A stretch of 64,000 nt of DNA from Rhizobium esperanzae (GCF_002204185.1 NZ_MXPU01000006.1:186001-250000); one strand, 5' to 3'. Counted from the stretch's first letter, positions 9,670 through 18,918 are shown. Notes: a model not told the origin generated them from the sequence alone. Numbers and translations are program-made.

Positions 9670-10730
9670 TCCTGAAGGCTGCGATCATTGCCGACGATCT
9701 GACCGGTGCGCTCGATACCGGCACGCCCTTCGTCGAAGCCGGCCTTTCGGTGGCCGTCGCCATCGATATAGAGGCGGCGCAGGAGGCGGTCGCCACCGGC
9801 TGCGATGTCGTCGTCATCAACACCGCCTCTCGCGCACTGGACGAGCGCGAAGCCGCCGAAAGAGTACACTCGGCGGCGGCGGTCTTTCGTGGCGAGAAGC
9901 CTGCGGTCGTCATGAAGAAGATCGATTCCCGGCTGAAAGGCAATGTCGCGGCGGAAAGCATGGCGCTGGCGAAGGCATTCGACCTCAAGACCGTCCTCGT
10001 CGCGCCCGCCATTCCCGATCAGGAGCGGTTGACCTACCGGGGCTGTGTCGTCGGCCGCGGCGTCAACCGGCCGCTGCCGATCGCTGAGCTGTTCAAAACC
10101 GGCGCGGACCGCGTTGTCGTTGCCGATGCCGAGGACGATGCCGATCTTGACCAGATCGCCGAAGGGCATGACTGGCAGACGACCCTTGCGGTCGGCGCCC
10201 GGGGTCTCGGCGCCGCACTTGCGCGCCACCTCGGCGAGGCAGGTCAATCGATCGGGAGGGAATTTGCAGCAAGCCCGCGGACCCTGTTTGCCTTCGGCTC
10301 GCGCGATCCGATCACTGCCGCTCAGATGAACCGACTTGAAGGCACGGGTGCATTGCGCATGGTGGTGGACGCGCCGATGGGCGAGATCGAATGTGGAGAG
10401 GGCCTGGCGCTGCCGGTGCTGTTGCGTTGCACAGGCGATATGGCAGCCGATGCGGGGCTCGTCGCCCGCAACTTTGCGGCAGGCGTCAAGGCCGTCATCG
10501 ACGACACGAGGCCTGATATGCTGATGGTCGGCGGCGGCGATACGGCTCTTGCCGTTTTCCGCACATTGGGCGTGAGGGTTTTGGCGCCCAAGGGCGAGAT
10601 CGAGGCTGGCATTCCCTGGTTCGATGTCACGGCCGCCGATGGCCGGCGTTTTCGGTGCGCCGTCAAGTCGGGGGGCTTCGGCAAGCCCGATAGTCTGCTA
10701 AAGCTGGTTCTTCGGAATCAGGCGGCATAG
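9666..10730 (+). CDS. DUF1537 four-carbon acid sugar kinase
   Basis: A 354-residue kinase of the DUF1537 (OtnK/DtnK/LtnK) family, which phosphorylates threonate, erythronate and related acids. The N-terminal acid-sugar domain shows IADDLTGALDTGTPF (residues 8-22) and VVMKKIDSRLKGN (about 80-92). The C-terminal nucleotide-binding domain shows MLMVGGGDTALAVF. It is shorter than many members (about 420), mainly in the middle. Known pathways pair this kinase with a PdxA2-type dehydrogenase, and a PdxA-family gene lies at the left edge of this locus. It is translationally coupled to the transporter ATPase. The exact acid is not determined. Confidence 0.88.
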   Translation: MILKAAIIADDLTGALDTGTPFVEAGLSVAVAIDIEAAQEAVATGCDVVVINTASRALDEREAAERVHSAAAVFRGEKPAVVMKKIDSRLKGNVAAESMALAKAFDLKTVLVAPAIPDQERLTYRGCVVGRGVNRPLPIAELFKTGADRVVVADAEDDADLDQIAEGHDWQTTLAVGARGLGAALARHLGEAGQSIGREFAASPRTLFAFGSRDPITAAQMNRLEGTGALRMVVDAPMGEIECGEGLALPVLLRCTGDMAADAGLVARNFAAGVKAVIDDTRPDMLMVGGGDTALAVFRTLGVRVLAPKGEIEAGIPWFDVTAADGRRFRCAVKSGGFGKPDSLLKLVLRNQAA

Positions 10731-10770
10731 AACAGGATGATTTAGGCCAACCAGCCTAAATCGTTCTGTT
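10731..10770 (+). terminator. Inverted repeat right after the DUF1537 gene
   Basis: GATTTAGGC (10739-10747) and GCCTAAATC (10754-10762) form a perfect 9-bp stem around CAACCA. The flanking bases AACAG and CTGTT extend it to an imperfect 16-bp stem. It starts immediately after the kinase stop. It may terminate the transporter-kinase operon before the regulator gene, and also looks like part of a mosaic intergenic repeat with the next element. Confidence 0.5.
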
Positions 10771-10785
10771 CTAAATTCTGGAGTG

Positions 10786-10835
10786 AGAGCATGATGTCGT
10801 CCGAAAACCGCTCACACTTTTCGGCATCATGCTCT
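10786..10835. repeat. RIME-like palindromic repeat
   Basis: A 50-base near-palindrome with outer arms AGAGCATGATG and CATCATGCTCT and inner sequence CCGAAAA...TTTTCGG. This matches my recollection of the intergenic palindrome common in Rhizobium and Sinorhizobium genomes (RIME family). It lies between the kinase and regulator genes, 26 bases before the regulator start. Confidence 0.7.
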
Positions 10836-10861
10836 AGTAAGATACCGTCGGGGAGAATGAC

Positions 10862-11626
10862 GTGGTTGAAGCGAATGGCGAATCTTTGAACGCGGAAACC
10901 GGCCCGCCGGGCAAGCCCGAACGCGGCAAGGCCGTCAAGCTGGTGGATCGTGTCTTCGACCAGTTGCTCGAGCGGATTCGTGGCGGAAATTATCCGCCGG
11001 ATTCACGCCTTCCCGGCGAACATGAACTTGCCTCGATGCTGGGTGTTTCCCGGCCGATCGTCCGCGATGCGCTGGCGCGCCTGCGTGATCAGGGCATGGT
11101 CTATGCCCGACAGGGGGCCGGCACCTTCGTCAGTGCGCATGGATCGCCGACAACGCAGCTTGCCTATTCGCCGGTCAAGACGATTGCCGATATTCAGCGC
11201 TGCTACGAGTTTCGTCTGACCATCGAGCCAGCCGCGGCCTATTTCGCCGCCAAACGCCGCAATGAGCAGGCGATCCAGAAGATCGCCAGCGCCCTTGCCG
11301 ATCTGCGCGAAGCGACCAGCCATCAGCTGCACCGCACCGACGCCGATTTCATCTTCCATCGCGCCGTGACGGAGGCAGCCAACAATCACTATTACACGGC
11401 CTCGATCGATGCCCTGAAAGCGCATATCGCCGTCGGCATGCACCTTCATGGCCTTTCCTTGCTCGGTCCCCGGCAGGGGCTGGAACAGGTCTATGAGGAG
11501 CACAACGCCATCTACAAGGCGATCGCCGATGGCCGGGCTGATGATGCGCAACGGCTGATGAAGGCACATCTCGAAGGCTCCCGGGACCGGCTGTTCGAAG
11601 GCAGGGTGCTCGACCTGTCCTTTTAA
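10862..11626 (+). CDS. GntR-family regulator, FadR subfamily (FCD domain)
   Basis: A 254-residue DNA-binding regulator. The N-terminal winged helix (about residues 20-90) has the GntR signature RLPGEHELASMLGVSRPIVR followed by RQGAGTFVS. The C-terminal all-helical FCD effector domain (about 110-245) has the expected Asp/His metal-site pattern (DADFIFHRAVTEAANN and later His residues). It starts at GTG with GGGAG upstream; no in-frame ATG is better placed. It sits at the end of the transporter-kinase genes and is probably the repressor of the catabolic island, sensing a sugar acid or its phosphate. Confidence 0.88.
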   Translation: MVEANGESLNAETGPPGKPERGKAVKLVDRVFDQLLERIRGGNYPPDSRLPGEHELASMLGVSRPIVRDALARLRDQGMVYARQGAGTFVSAHGSPTTQLAYSPVKTIADIQRCYEFRLTIEPAAAYFAAKRRNEQAIQKIASALADLREATSHQLHRTDADFIFHRAVTEAANNHYYTASIDALKAHIAVGMHLHGLSLLGPRQGLEQVYEEHNAIYKAIADGRADDAQRLMKAHLEGSRDRLFEGRVLDLSF

Positions 11627-11710
11627 CCTTGTCGCCGAGCCGCATACGGGCATCAGATGTCATTCCCCAGTCCGAGCCGCTTTAAGTGATATTTTGAAGC
11701 GGTAATGAGG

Positions 11711-13495
11711 TTATCGCCGCAAAAGAATGCCGGCAAAGAGCTGGCGGAAAGTACCGGCAATGACACCCTCCTGATGCGGATCCCCCGTCATTAAGGCCGA
11801 GGTGAGATTTCGCATCTGCTCGAAGGTGATGTGCGGCGGCAGCGGCGGCACTTCCGGGTCGGTCTTCACCTCGAGGATGACGGGGCAACCGGCGGTCAGG
11901 GCTGCTTCTCATGCGGCGCCGAGCCTATCCGGCTGGTCGACGAAAATGCCGCGCATTCCGATGAGGTCGGCGAACTTGTGATAGGCTATGTCAGGAATGG
12001 ACTGCGACGCGTCGAATTTCGGATCGCCCTCCATCACTCGCTGCTCCCACGTCACCTGGTTCAGATCCTGGTTGTTGAAGACGCAGATGACGAAAGTCGG
12101 ATCGGCCCAGCTCTTCCAGTATTTGGCAACGGTGATCATCTCGGCGAGATTATTCATCTGCATGGCGCCGTCGCCGACCAGGCCGACGACGGGGCGATCG
12201 GAATGAGCGAATTTGGCGGCGATCGCGTAAGGGACGGCAGCTCCCATCGATGCCAGGCCACCGGAAAGCGATGCCTTCATGCCGCGGCGCATCTTCAGGT
12301 CCCGGGCATACCAGCTTGCGCAGGAGCCGGAATCGCTGGTGACGACGGCGTTTGCCGGCAGCCGCGGCGAAAGTTCGGTGACGACGCGCTGCGGATTGAC
12401 CGGATTGGCGTCGACATGGGCGCGCTCGTCCAGGGTCTTCTACCAGGAGGCGACGTCTTTCTCGATCGTTTGCCGCCAGCTGGTATCAGGATTTTCCCAC
12501 AAGAGAGGCAGCAGCGCGCTGAGCGTTTCGGCCGCATCACCGGTCAAGTTGAGCTCCATCGGATAGCGCAGCGACAGCATGTCGGGATTGATGTCGATCT
12601 GCACGCCGCGCGCCCGGCCTTCTTCCGGCAGGAATTCGGAGTAGGGAAAACCGGAACCAATCATCAACAGGGTGTCGCAGTCGCGCATGAGGTTCCATGA
12701 GGGCTCTGTCCCGAGCAGGCCGATCGAACCTGTCACCCATGGCAGGTCATCCGGCAGCGCTGCCTTGCCGAGTAGGGCTTTGGCAGCGCCCGCCTGCAGG
12801 CGGTCCGCAACGGCAATGACCTCGTCCGTGGCGTTGAGCGCGCCGGCGCCGACGAGGATCGCCACTTTCTTTCCCGCGTTCAGAATATCGGCCGCAGCCT
12901 GAAGATCGTCTCCATGCGGAAAGACCCGCGGCGGGTGGTAACCCGGTCCCGAATGCACGGTTCCATGCTTTCGCGCTGGCTCCTCATAGGGCATTTCCTG
13001 CAGATCGTTTGGCAGAATGATTGCTGTCACCGCCCGGTTTGCGAGCGCGATGCGAACCGCGCGGTCGATCAGATGCCGCACCTGCGCTGGAGCGGAAGCC
13101 TGCTGCACGAAATCGCTCGCGACGTCCTTGAAGAGGGCGGCAAGGTCGAGCTCCTGCTGGTAATGTCCGCCGAGGGCACGGCGCGCCTGTTGGCCGACGA
13201 TGGCGAGAACCGGCTGGTGGTCCATGCGAGCGTCGTAAAGACCGGTGATCAGATGGGTGGCACCAGGTCCCGAGGTTGCGATGCAGACACCGAGCTCGCC
13301 TGAGAATTTCGCATAGGCGGCTGCCATGAAAGCCGCCATTTCCTCGTGTCGCGCCTGGACGAACTCCATCTTGTCGGATGCGCGATGGAGCGCCCCGAAG
13401 ACGCCGTTGATGCCGTCGCCGGGATAGCCGAACAGACGCCGCACGCCCCATTCGCCAAGCCGTGCCACAAGGAAATCGCCGACAGTTTTCGCCAT
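11711..13495 (-). pseudogene. Pyruvate oxidase-like ThDP enzyme with two in-frame stops
   Basis: A 594-codon reading frame for a PoxB-like thiamine diphosphate enzyme, interrupted twice without frameshift. The PYR domain starts MAKTVGDFLVARLGEWGVRR with catalytic Glu in QARHEEMAAFMAAAYAK. The C-terminal ThDP motif is GDGAMQMNNLAEM...VFNNQDLN. Stops are TAG at 12440-12442 (after DVASW, where relatives I know have a second Trp) and TGA at 11909-11911 (after RLGAA, before EAAL, again a Trp site). Each is one G-to-A change from TGG. Intact sequence continues after both. It follows the DUF2934 gene by 102 bases. Decay looks recent; sequencing error or readthrough are alternatives. Confidence 0.8.
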
Positions 13496-13597
13496 GGATG
13501 CTGTTCTCCCGGGATCGTGTGGATGTGCGGGAAGCGGATCTACTCCGGGTCAGCCAGCAGTTTCAGTGCCGGGCCAACCGGTGCGGCCCGGTCTGCT

Positions 13598-14005
13598 TCA
13601 GCCGTGGGTTTGATACCGGAGGCGGCCCCACGACGGGTCCCATTCGACGTCCTCGACAAGTTCGACGAAGACGGGCTGGCCGCTATTGCCTCTATGGGAC
13701 TCCGCCAGTTTGAATGCCGCCTCGGGCTCCATTTCCTCGCCGGGATAGACCGTGTCATCCAGGTCGGTCTCCGCGACCTTGCGGACATATCCCCGGATCT
13801 GGTCACCCGATCGATAAAGTTTAATGATCAGCGACCCTGCCGGCGCCGCGCCACGGGAATATCGCATATATTCCCGACCATCCTCCGCCGGCTCGACCGT
13901 ATCGTCACCCGCTCGATACCAATGTTCGAGGTCCTGACCTTCCGGGCGTCCCTCGCTCTCCCAAATCCGGTAGGCGCGGGTTCTTCTTGTCTCCTCATCG
14001 ATCAT
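13598..14005 (-). CDS. DUF2934 domain small protein
   Basis: A 135-residue acidic protein. The N-terminal RRTRAYRIWESEGRPEGQDL is a DUF2934 motif, seen in many rhizobial stress-associated small proteins. The remainder is a hydrophilic region with no recognisable domain. The start at MIDEETR is supported by GGGAGGC 5 bases upstream; the open frame extends upstream without a ribosome site. It lies 44 bases after the DUF4142 gene on the same strand, so it probably shares its GGAAC promoter. No biochemical function is known. Confidence 0.7.
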   Translation of the reverse strand: MIDEETRRTRAYRIWESEGRPEGQDLEHWYRAGDDTVEPAEDGREYMRYSRGAAPAGSLIIKLYRSGDQIRGYVRKVAETDLDDTVYPGEEMEPEAAFKLAESHRGNSGQPVFVELVEDVEWDPSWGRLRYQTHG

Positions 14006-14049
14006 TCTTGCCTCCCGGCGGACCTCATGATCACCTTGACCATTGCCGC

Positions 14050-14577
14050 TTACTTGTTGAGCTCTTTGGCCATCTGCAGATGATGTTCCAGAGCGGGGCG
14101 CGTGTTTGCCGCCCATGCCTTCAGTTCGGGATTCTCCCCTTCGTCGCCATAGCGCTTGAAGAGATCGACCGCGTCCTCGTGCGCAGATTCCTGGTCGGAG
14201 TGATATTGCTTGTTGAAATCGGCTCCTTGCAGGCCGTTCAGCTTGTCGAGCATGCTTTGCTGATCCGACGTCATGGCGCGCGGAAGCGTCGCCTTGACCT
14301 TGCCGCCGGAAACCAGCGCCTTGAGTTCCTCGCTGGTCTTCTGGTGGTCGGTGAGCATCTGCTGCGCGAAGGCCTTCGTCGCATCGTCGCCACGCTCGGT
14401 CGCAAGCTTGCTGGAGGCGATTTCGAACATGTCGCTTGCGGCTGCTTCCTTGACGAAATCTTCCGTTTTCGGCGGCACACCGATCAGGGAATTAACCCCG
14501 CTTTTTTCGGCAGCCGATTGCGCGAAGGCCGGGACAGCAAGCGAGAGGGCGAGCGAAGCGATAACAAAGCGTTTCAT
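14050..14577 (-). CDS. DUF4142 exported protein
   Basis: A 175-residue protein with a signal peptide (MKRFVIASLALSLAVPAFA, likely cut before QSA) and a DUF4142 four-helix domain covering most of the mature part. That fold is ferritin-like. Visible family elements are FVKEAAASDMFEIASSKLA, FAQQMLTDHQKTSEEL and the C-terminal PALEHHLQMAKEL. The start is set by AGGAGATCCTT before the ATG. A GGAAC-N16-AGTT promoter lies just upstream. DUF4142 proteins are often induced by general stress; the molecular role is unknown. It is first in a unit with the DUF2934 gene and the oxidase pseudogene. Confidence 0.82.
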   Translation of the reverse strand: MKRFVIASLALSLAVPAFAQSAAEKSGVNSLIGVPPKTEDFVKEAAASDMFEIASSKLATERGDDATKAFAQQMLTDHQKTSEELKALVSGGKVKATLPRAMTSDQQSMLDKLNGLQGADFNKQYHSDQESAHEDAVDLFKRYGDEGENPELKAWAANTRPALEHHLQMAKELNK

Positions 14578-14604
14578 AAGGATCTCCTGGGTTAGTGATC
14601 GCCA

Positions 14605-14629
14605 AACTTGCGGACAGGCGCAGAGTTCC
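14605..14629 (-). promoter_or_regulatory. EcfG/RpoE2-type promoter for the DUF4142 gene
   Basis: On the minus strand: GGAAC, 16 bases, AGTT. This fits the S. meliloti RpoE2 consensus GGAAC-N18/19-TT and lies 28 bases before the start codon. Confidence 0.6.
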
Positions 14630-14680
14630 CGTCTTATCGCGTTGCTGATGATCGCTGTTCGTTCGACAGAGGCCGGGGCT

Positions 14681-16663
14681 TTAGAGCCCAAAGGGAAAAG
14701 TTTCTGGATCCAATGTACCGGACTCCGGTGTCATGAACGGTGAAAGCGCCTGGGTTTCATCGAACCAGAGAAATGCATCATATTGCCGCGACAGCGATGT
14801 CGACATGTAATGGCTCAGCCGTTCCGTTTCCGGCCGGTAGATGACGCCGATGAAGCGCTGAAGCCGCTGGTCGACGAGGCTTGCATGCAATTCCTCATCG
14901 GCCGCGAGGTCGAGGAGAAATCGCGGCTTTCCGGAATCGTGACAGAGACGCTCATAGCTTTGCGGCAGGGACGGATTGACTCGCTTCTTCTCGGCCTGTC
15001 CATCCCAGTCGTTTGCCGCAATCACCTCGCCGGAATGCGTTCCCAGTCCAATGAGGCTGGTCATTCCATCGAAACGCTGCCGGCACAGCTGGCCAAGGTT
15101 CAGTTCGTCGCGGGCGGCTGCCATATCGGTATAGCGGGCATCGCCGATATGCGAGTTGTGCGCCCATATGATGATCTTTGCCGTCGGACCGTGGAAATCG
15201 AGGAGGTGCTCGACGGTATCAGCCATGTAGGTGTCGCGGAGATTCCAGGCTTGAGAACCGCCGTAATACATGATCCGGTAATACCGCTCGGCTGCGGCAA
15301 GCAACCGCGCCGACTGGGCGGCGTTCAGAAAGTCATGACCGTCTGAGGCGGCATCATCCAGGGATCGCGCCAGCAGCTCCGTGCATTGCTTCAGCACCGC
15401 CTCCTCGCATGACCTATAGGCATCGGTAAGCACGGCCCGGCCATAAGTCGCCGGATCGCTCTGCCAAGGACTGAGGCAGCCGTAGCGTTCCCTGGCAATC
15501 TCGGCGGTTTCCGGGCTGACATTTTCGAGATAGTCGAGGACGGAGCGGATCGATCCCGACATGTTGTAGAGATCTAGACCGTAGAACCGGACCGGATCGG
15601 CGTGTAAAGCCTTGCGACGCTCGTTATCCCCCTTCAGCCAGCCGAGGAATCGCGAAAATTCCAGGTTCCGCCACATCCACTTGGGAAAACGGCTGAACGG
15701 CTGATCGAATTTCGACGGCTGGCCGTTTATCCAGCGGTCGATCGCCGCGGCGTCCGGCCAATCCGCTTCGACCGCCACCATATTAAATCCGTGATGTTCG
15801 ATCAGGTGACGGCTGATGGCAGCGCGCGCCTCGTAGAACTCGGCCGTGCCATGGGTGGATTCACCAAGCAGAACGATGCGGCTTTCGCCAAATCGATCGA
15901 AAAGGGCGGCAAAGCTCCGGTCGTCGACCGAGGGAAATTCTTCCGCCACGGCGGCGATGAGTTCGTAGGGCGTTTCCTCCATGCGCGATGACGAGGCTGC
16001 CGCCGTGTACATCGGATGTGCGGCAGTCCAGGCATCCTCGCCGATCAGGGGCACGAAGAAGACGCCGCCGAGATCCTCCTCCTCGAAGGTGGTTGCACCG
16101 GTGCGCGTGATGCGTTTCAGGCGCTGCTCGTCACCTCGGCCGACCGGGATAACGAGCCGCCCACCAAGATCCAGCTGCTCCTTCAGGGCGGCCGGCACTT
16201 CGGGTGCGCCCGCCGAAACGATAATGGCATCGAAGGGAGCGGCTTTGGCCCAGCCCTTGCTGCCGTCGCCCACTCGGACGTCGATGTTGCGGTATCCGAG
16301 CTTCTCGAATCGCTCCCGAGCCTGAACCGCCAGCCTTTCATGCCGTTCAATGGAATAGACGTGTCTTGCGATCCGGCTGATGAGGGCCGAGGCGTAGCCG
16401 GAACCGGTTCCGACCTCCAGAACCTTGTCGCCAGCGTCCAGATCGGCTTTTTCGATCATCAGTGCGACGATGTACGGCTGCGAAATTGTCTGCCCCTCGC
16501 CGATCGATAACGGCGCATCCTCATAGGCGAATTCCTCGAAACCAGGATCGACGAATTTTTCGCGCGGCACCATCCGCATCGCCCTGGTGACGCCTCGATC
16601 GCGAATGCCGCGACGCATGACATGATGTTCCACCATGTGGTCTCGGCTGCGGGTCATATCCAT
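14681..16663 (-). CDS. PIMT - erythromycin esterase-like fusion protein
   Basis: A 660-residue two-domain protein. Residues 1-215 are a protein-L-isoaspartate O-methyltransferase: the SAM site is VLEVGTGSGYASALI (81-95), preceded by GEGQTISQPYIVALM. It would repair isomerised Asp/Asn. Residues about 228-655 match the erythromycin esterase/EreA-like family: VLLGESTHGTAEFYEAR (265-280) with the GE-x-H catalytic pattern, then VEADWPDAAAIDRWIN and IIIWAHNSHIGD. GGAGGTGA precedes the ATG. A GGAAC-N17-TGTT promoter is upstream. Free-standing PIMT is about 215 residues, so this is a true fusion. The esterase half probably acts on an endogenous substrate rather than macrolides; this is inference. Confidence 0.85.
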   Translation of the reverse strand: MDMTRSRDHMVEHHVMRRGIRDRGVTRAMRMVPREKFVDPGFEEFAYEDAPLSIGEGQTISQPYIVALMIEKADLDAGDKVLEVGTGSGYASALISRIARHVYSIERHERLAVQARERFEKLGYRNIDVRVGDGSKGWAKAAPFDAIIVSAGAPEVPAALKEQLDLGGRLVIPVGRGDEQRLKRITRTGATTFEEEDLGGVFFVPLIGEDAWTAAHPMYTAAASSSRMEETPYELIAAVAEEFPSVDDRSFAALFDRFGESRIVLLGESTHGTAEFYEARAAISRHLIEHHGFNMVAVEADWPDAAAIDRWINGQPSKFDQPFSRFPKWMWRNLEFSRFLGWLKGDNERRKALHADPVRFYGLDLYNMSGSIRSVLDYLENVSPETAEIARERYGCLSPWQSDPATYGRAVLTDAYRSCEEAVLKQCTELLARSLDDAASDGHDFLNAAQSARLLAAAERYYRIMYYGGSQAWNLRDTYMADTVEHLLDFHGPTAKIIIWAHNSHIGDARYTDMAAARDELNLGQLCRQRFDGMTSLIGLGTHSGEVIAANDWDGQAEKKRVNPSLPQSYERLCHDSGKPRFLLDLAADEELHASLVDQRLQRFIGVIYRPETERLSHYMSTSLSRQYDAFLWFDETQALSPFMTPESGTLDPETFPFGL

Positions 16664-16686
16664 GGGTCACCTCCGTTCTCGGGGAG

Positions 16687-16712
16687 AACAGCTGAAAGCA
16701 GGTGGTTGTTCC
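16687..16712 (-). promoter_or_regulatory. EcfG/RpoE2-type promoter for the PIMT fusion
   Basis: On the minus strand: GGAAC, 17 bases, TGTT, which is the N19-TT variant of the consensus. It lies 24 bases before the start codon. Confidence 0.5.
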
Positions 16713-16959
16713 CCGGCAATGCGGCCTTGGCCTTGGTAGGGCTTACACTCGTTTGCGGCCATGGCTTGCGGGTTCAACCGGATCGCAGCGCCCGTCAGCA
16801 CGGCTGATATCAGGCGCGCGTCGTAGATGGTCGAACACAATACTGCACGCAAGGCCGATTGTTCCGCACAATTCGTGAGTTTTGCAATTTCTGAGCGGAT
16901 GCAATCGGCGGCAGGGCTGACGGGCCAGCTGCCTGGGTCCTTCTATGCCCTTGGCTCCG

Positions 16960-16984
16960 GGAACCCGAGCGGCCGTTCGTTGTT
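16960..16984 (+). promoter_or_regulatory. EcfG/RpoE2-type promoter for the KimA-like gene
   Basis: GGAAC, 16 bases, TGTT, 36 bases before the TTG start. It mirrors the promoter on the opposite strand of the same gap. Confidence 0.55.
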
Positions 16985-17019
16985 GGTTATCGCCCCAGCC
17001 CCCGGATAAGGAATAGAAC

Positions 17020-18918
17020 TTGAACCTCAGCACCCTCCTGTTCGGTCGGCGTCTCGCCAATCGAGAGCACGAAGACAAGAAGATCGGTTGGATAGAAGCC
17101 GTGCCCGCCATGGGGCTGGATGGCCTCGGCTCATCATCCTACGGGCCGGAGGCAGCGCTCACCATCCTCATTCCACTCGGCGCGCTCGGCGTTATCTATA
17201 TCGGCCCGGTGATCTTCTGTATCGTCGCTCTGCTGGGGATCCTTTATTTCTCCTACCGGCAGACGCTCGCCGCTTACCCGACGAATGGCGGCGCCTATGT
17301 GGTGGCGAAGGAGAATCTCGGAGAATATCCGAGCCTGCTTGCCGCCGCGGCGTTGATGATCGATTACGTCCTGAATGTCGCGGTCGGCGTTTCGGCAGGG
17401 GTTGGGGCACTCGTCTCGGCGGTACCGAGCCTTCACCCCTACATTCTGCCCCTCTGCCTTGGCATCGTCCTCCTCGTTATGCTGGCCAATTTACGAGGAA
17501 CGGGAGAGGCCGGCTGGCTATTCGCATTGCCGACCTACCTCTTCATCATCTGCTTCCTGGGCGCCATCGGCTATGGGCTAGCCGGGATCGTTCTGGCGGA
17601 GAAACCTGCACCCGTCGTCCTGCCGCCTCCGCTCGGTCTGGCAGCACAAGGCGCGACGATATGGATTCTCATGCATGCATTTGCCAGCGGTTGCACCGCG
17701 ATGACCGGGGTTGAAGCGGTTTCCAACGGAATGGGTTCGTTTCGGCAACCGGTCATGCGCAACGCCTACATCACCCTCACGATTATCGTCGTCATTCTCA
17801 CTTTGTTGCTCGGCGGCATCGCAACCATCGCCACCGTCTTCGAGATCGGCGCAATGGATCAGACGAAGGAAGGATACCAGAGCGTGCTGTCGCAGTTGAT
17901 TGCCGCCGTTGCCGGCCATAGCGCCTTCTACTATATCGCGATGGCAAGCCTTCTCAGCGTCCTTTGCCTCTCGGCCAATACCAGCTTTGTCGGTTTTCCG
18001 CGTCTCTGCCAGATGGTCGCTGCCGACGGCTACTTGCCTAAGGCCTTCGCTCAGCCGGGGCGCCGGCTGGTGTTTACCGCCGGCATCCTCTTCCTTTCCG
18101 GCTTCGCCGCACTGCTTCTGATCGCCTTCGGAGGGATCACCGACCATCTGATCCCGCTCTTTGCAATCGGCGCATTCTCGACGTTCACGATTTCTCAGGC
18201 AGGCATGACCGTGCACTGGCGCCGCCAATCCAGAGGATACGCGGCAAAACTGACGATGAACGCCGTCGGTGCGGCAGCGACCGGTGTTGCGCTTGTCATC
18301 ATCCTGGCCGCAAAATTTGCCGAAGGCGCGTGGATCACATTGATTACCGTGCCGCTGACGATCGCCATTCTGAAGTCGATCAAAAACTACTACCGATCGC
18401 TTCAGCGCGAATTGCGAAAGCCCGGTCCGATCACCGTCGAAGACGTCGAGCCGCCGACCGTCATCGTTGTCACCGAAACGTGGAACAGATTGAGCGAACG
18501 CGCCATCAAGTTTGCCTTGACGATTTCGCCTGATGTGGTCGCCGTCCATTTGATCCGTCTCGGCGGACCGGAGCGGGATGAACGTGAAAACGCGCTTCGC
18601 GAGGAATGGCGTGCCGAGGTGGAAGAACCGATCGCTGCGCACGGACTGAAGCCGCCCAGACTCATGTTCATCCCCGCGCCTTATCGGCAACTGCATGAAC
18701 CGCTCCTGCGACTGATCGAAAAGCTCGATGCCGATAGTCCGGAACGGCGGGTGGCGGTTCTCATCCCCGAAACGGTTAAAGACAAGTGGTGGCAGAAGCT
18801 GCTGCATATGAACAGGGCAGGACGGCTCAGGGCAAAACTGGTCAAGCTCGGCGGGCCTCGTCTGACGGTAGCAACGGTTCCCTGGCGATTATATCGGGAA
18901 GAGCAGGAGGCGGGGTAA
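17020..18918 (+). CDS. KimA-like APC-superfamily transporter
   Basis: A 632-residue membrane transporter. Residues 1-460 hold about twelve helices of the APC fold, with YFSYRQTLAAYPTNGGAYVVA and ENLGEYPSLLAAAALMIDYVLN, which strongly resemble KimA (YdaO), the high-affinity potassium importer of Bacillus. The last roughly 170 residues are a soluble domain (from VEPPTVIVVTETWNRLSER) like the USP-like cytoplasmic domain of KimA. The start is TTG with AAGGAA upstream. Close relatives are usually annotated only as APC permeases, so amino acid transport is the alternative. A GGAAC promoter suggests induction in stress, consistent with an osmotic role. Confidence 0.7.
   Translation: MNLSTLLFGRRLANREHEDKKIGWIEAVPAMGLDGLGSSSYGPEAALTILIPLGALGVIYIGPVIFCIVALLGILYFSYRQTLAAYPTNGGAYVVAKENLGEYPSLLAAAALMIDYVLNVAVGVSAGVGALVSAVPSLHPYILPLCLGIVLLVMLANLRGTGEAGWLFALPTYLFIICFLGAIGYGLAGIVLAEKPAPVVLPPPLGLAAQGATIWILMHAFASGCTAMTGVEAVSNGMGSFRQPVMRNAYITLTIIVVILTLLLGGIATIATVFEIGAMDQTKEGYQSVLSQLIAAVAGHSAFYYIAMASLLSVLCLSANTSFVGFPRLCQMVAADGYLPKAFAQPGRRLVFTAGILFLSGFAALLLIAFGGITDHLIPLFAIGAFSTFTISQAGMTVHWRRQSRGYAAKLTMNAVGAAATGVALVIILAAKFAEGAWITLITVPLTIAILKSIKNYYRSLQRELRKPGPITVEDVEPPTVIVVTETWNRLSERAIKFALTISPDVVAVHLIRLGGPERDERENALREEWRAEVEEPIAAHGLKPPRLMFIPAPYRQLHEPLLRLIEKLDADSPERRVAVLIPETVKDKWWQKLLHMNRAGRLRAKLVKLGGPRLTVATVPWRLYREEQEAG

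Larger units (their letters stand above)
16664..17019. other. Divergent gap with two stress-type promoters
   Basis: A 356-base gap between the PIMT fusion and the KimA-like transporter, with no convincing gene. It holds one GGAAC promoter facing each way (listed separately). The roughly 250 bases between them show nothing else I recognise. Confidence 0.6.

Noticed and set aside
14681..16663. A macrolide resistance gene
   Set aside because: The EreA-like domain is fused to a repair methyltransferase and lies in a stress block, with no mobile element or resistance context.
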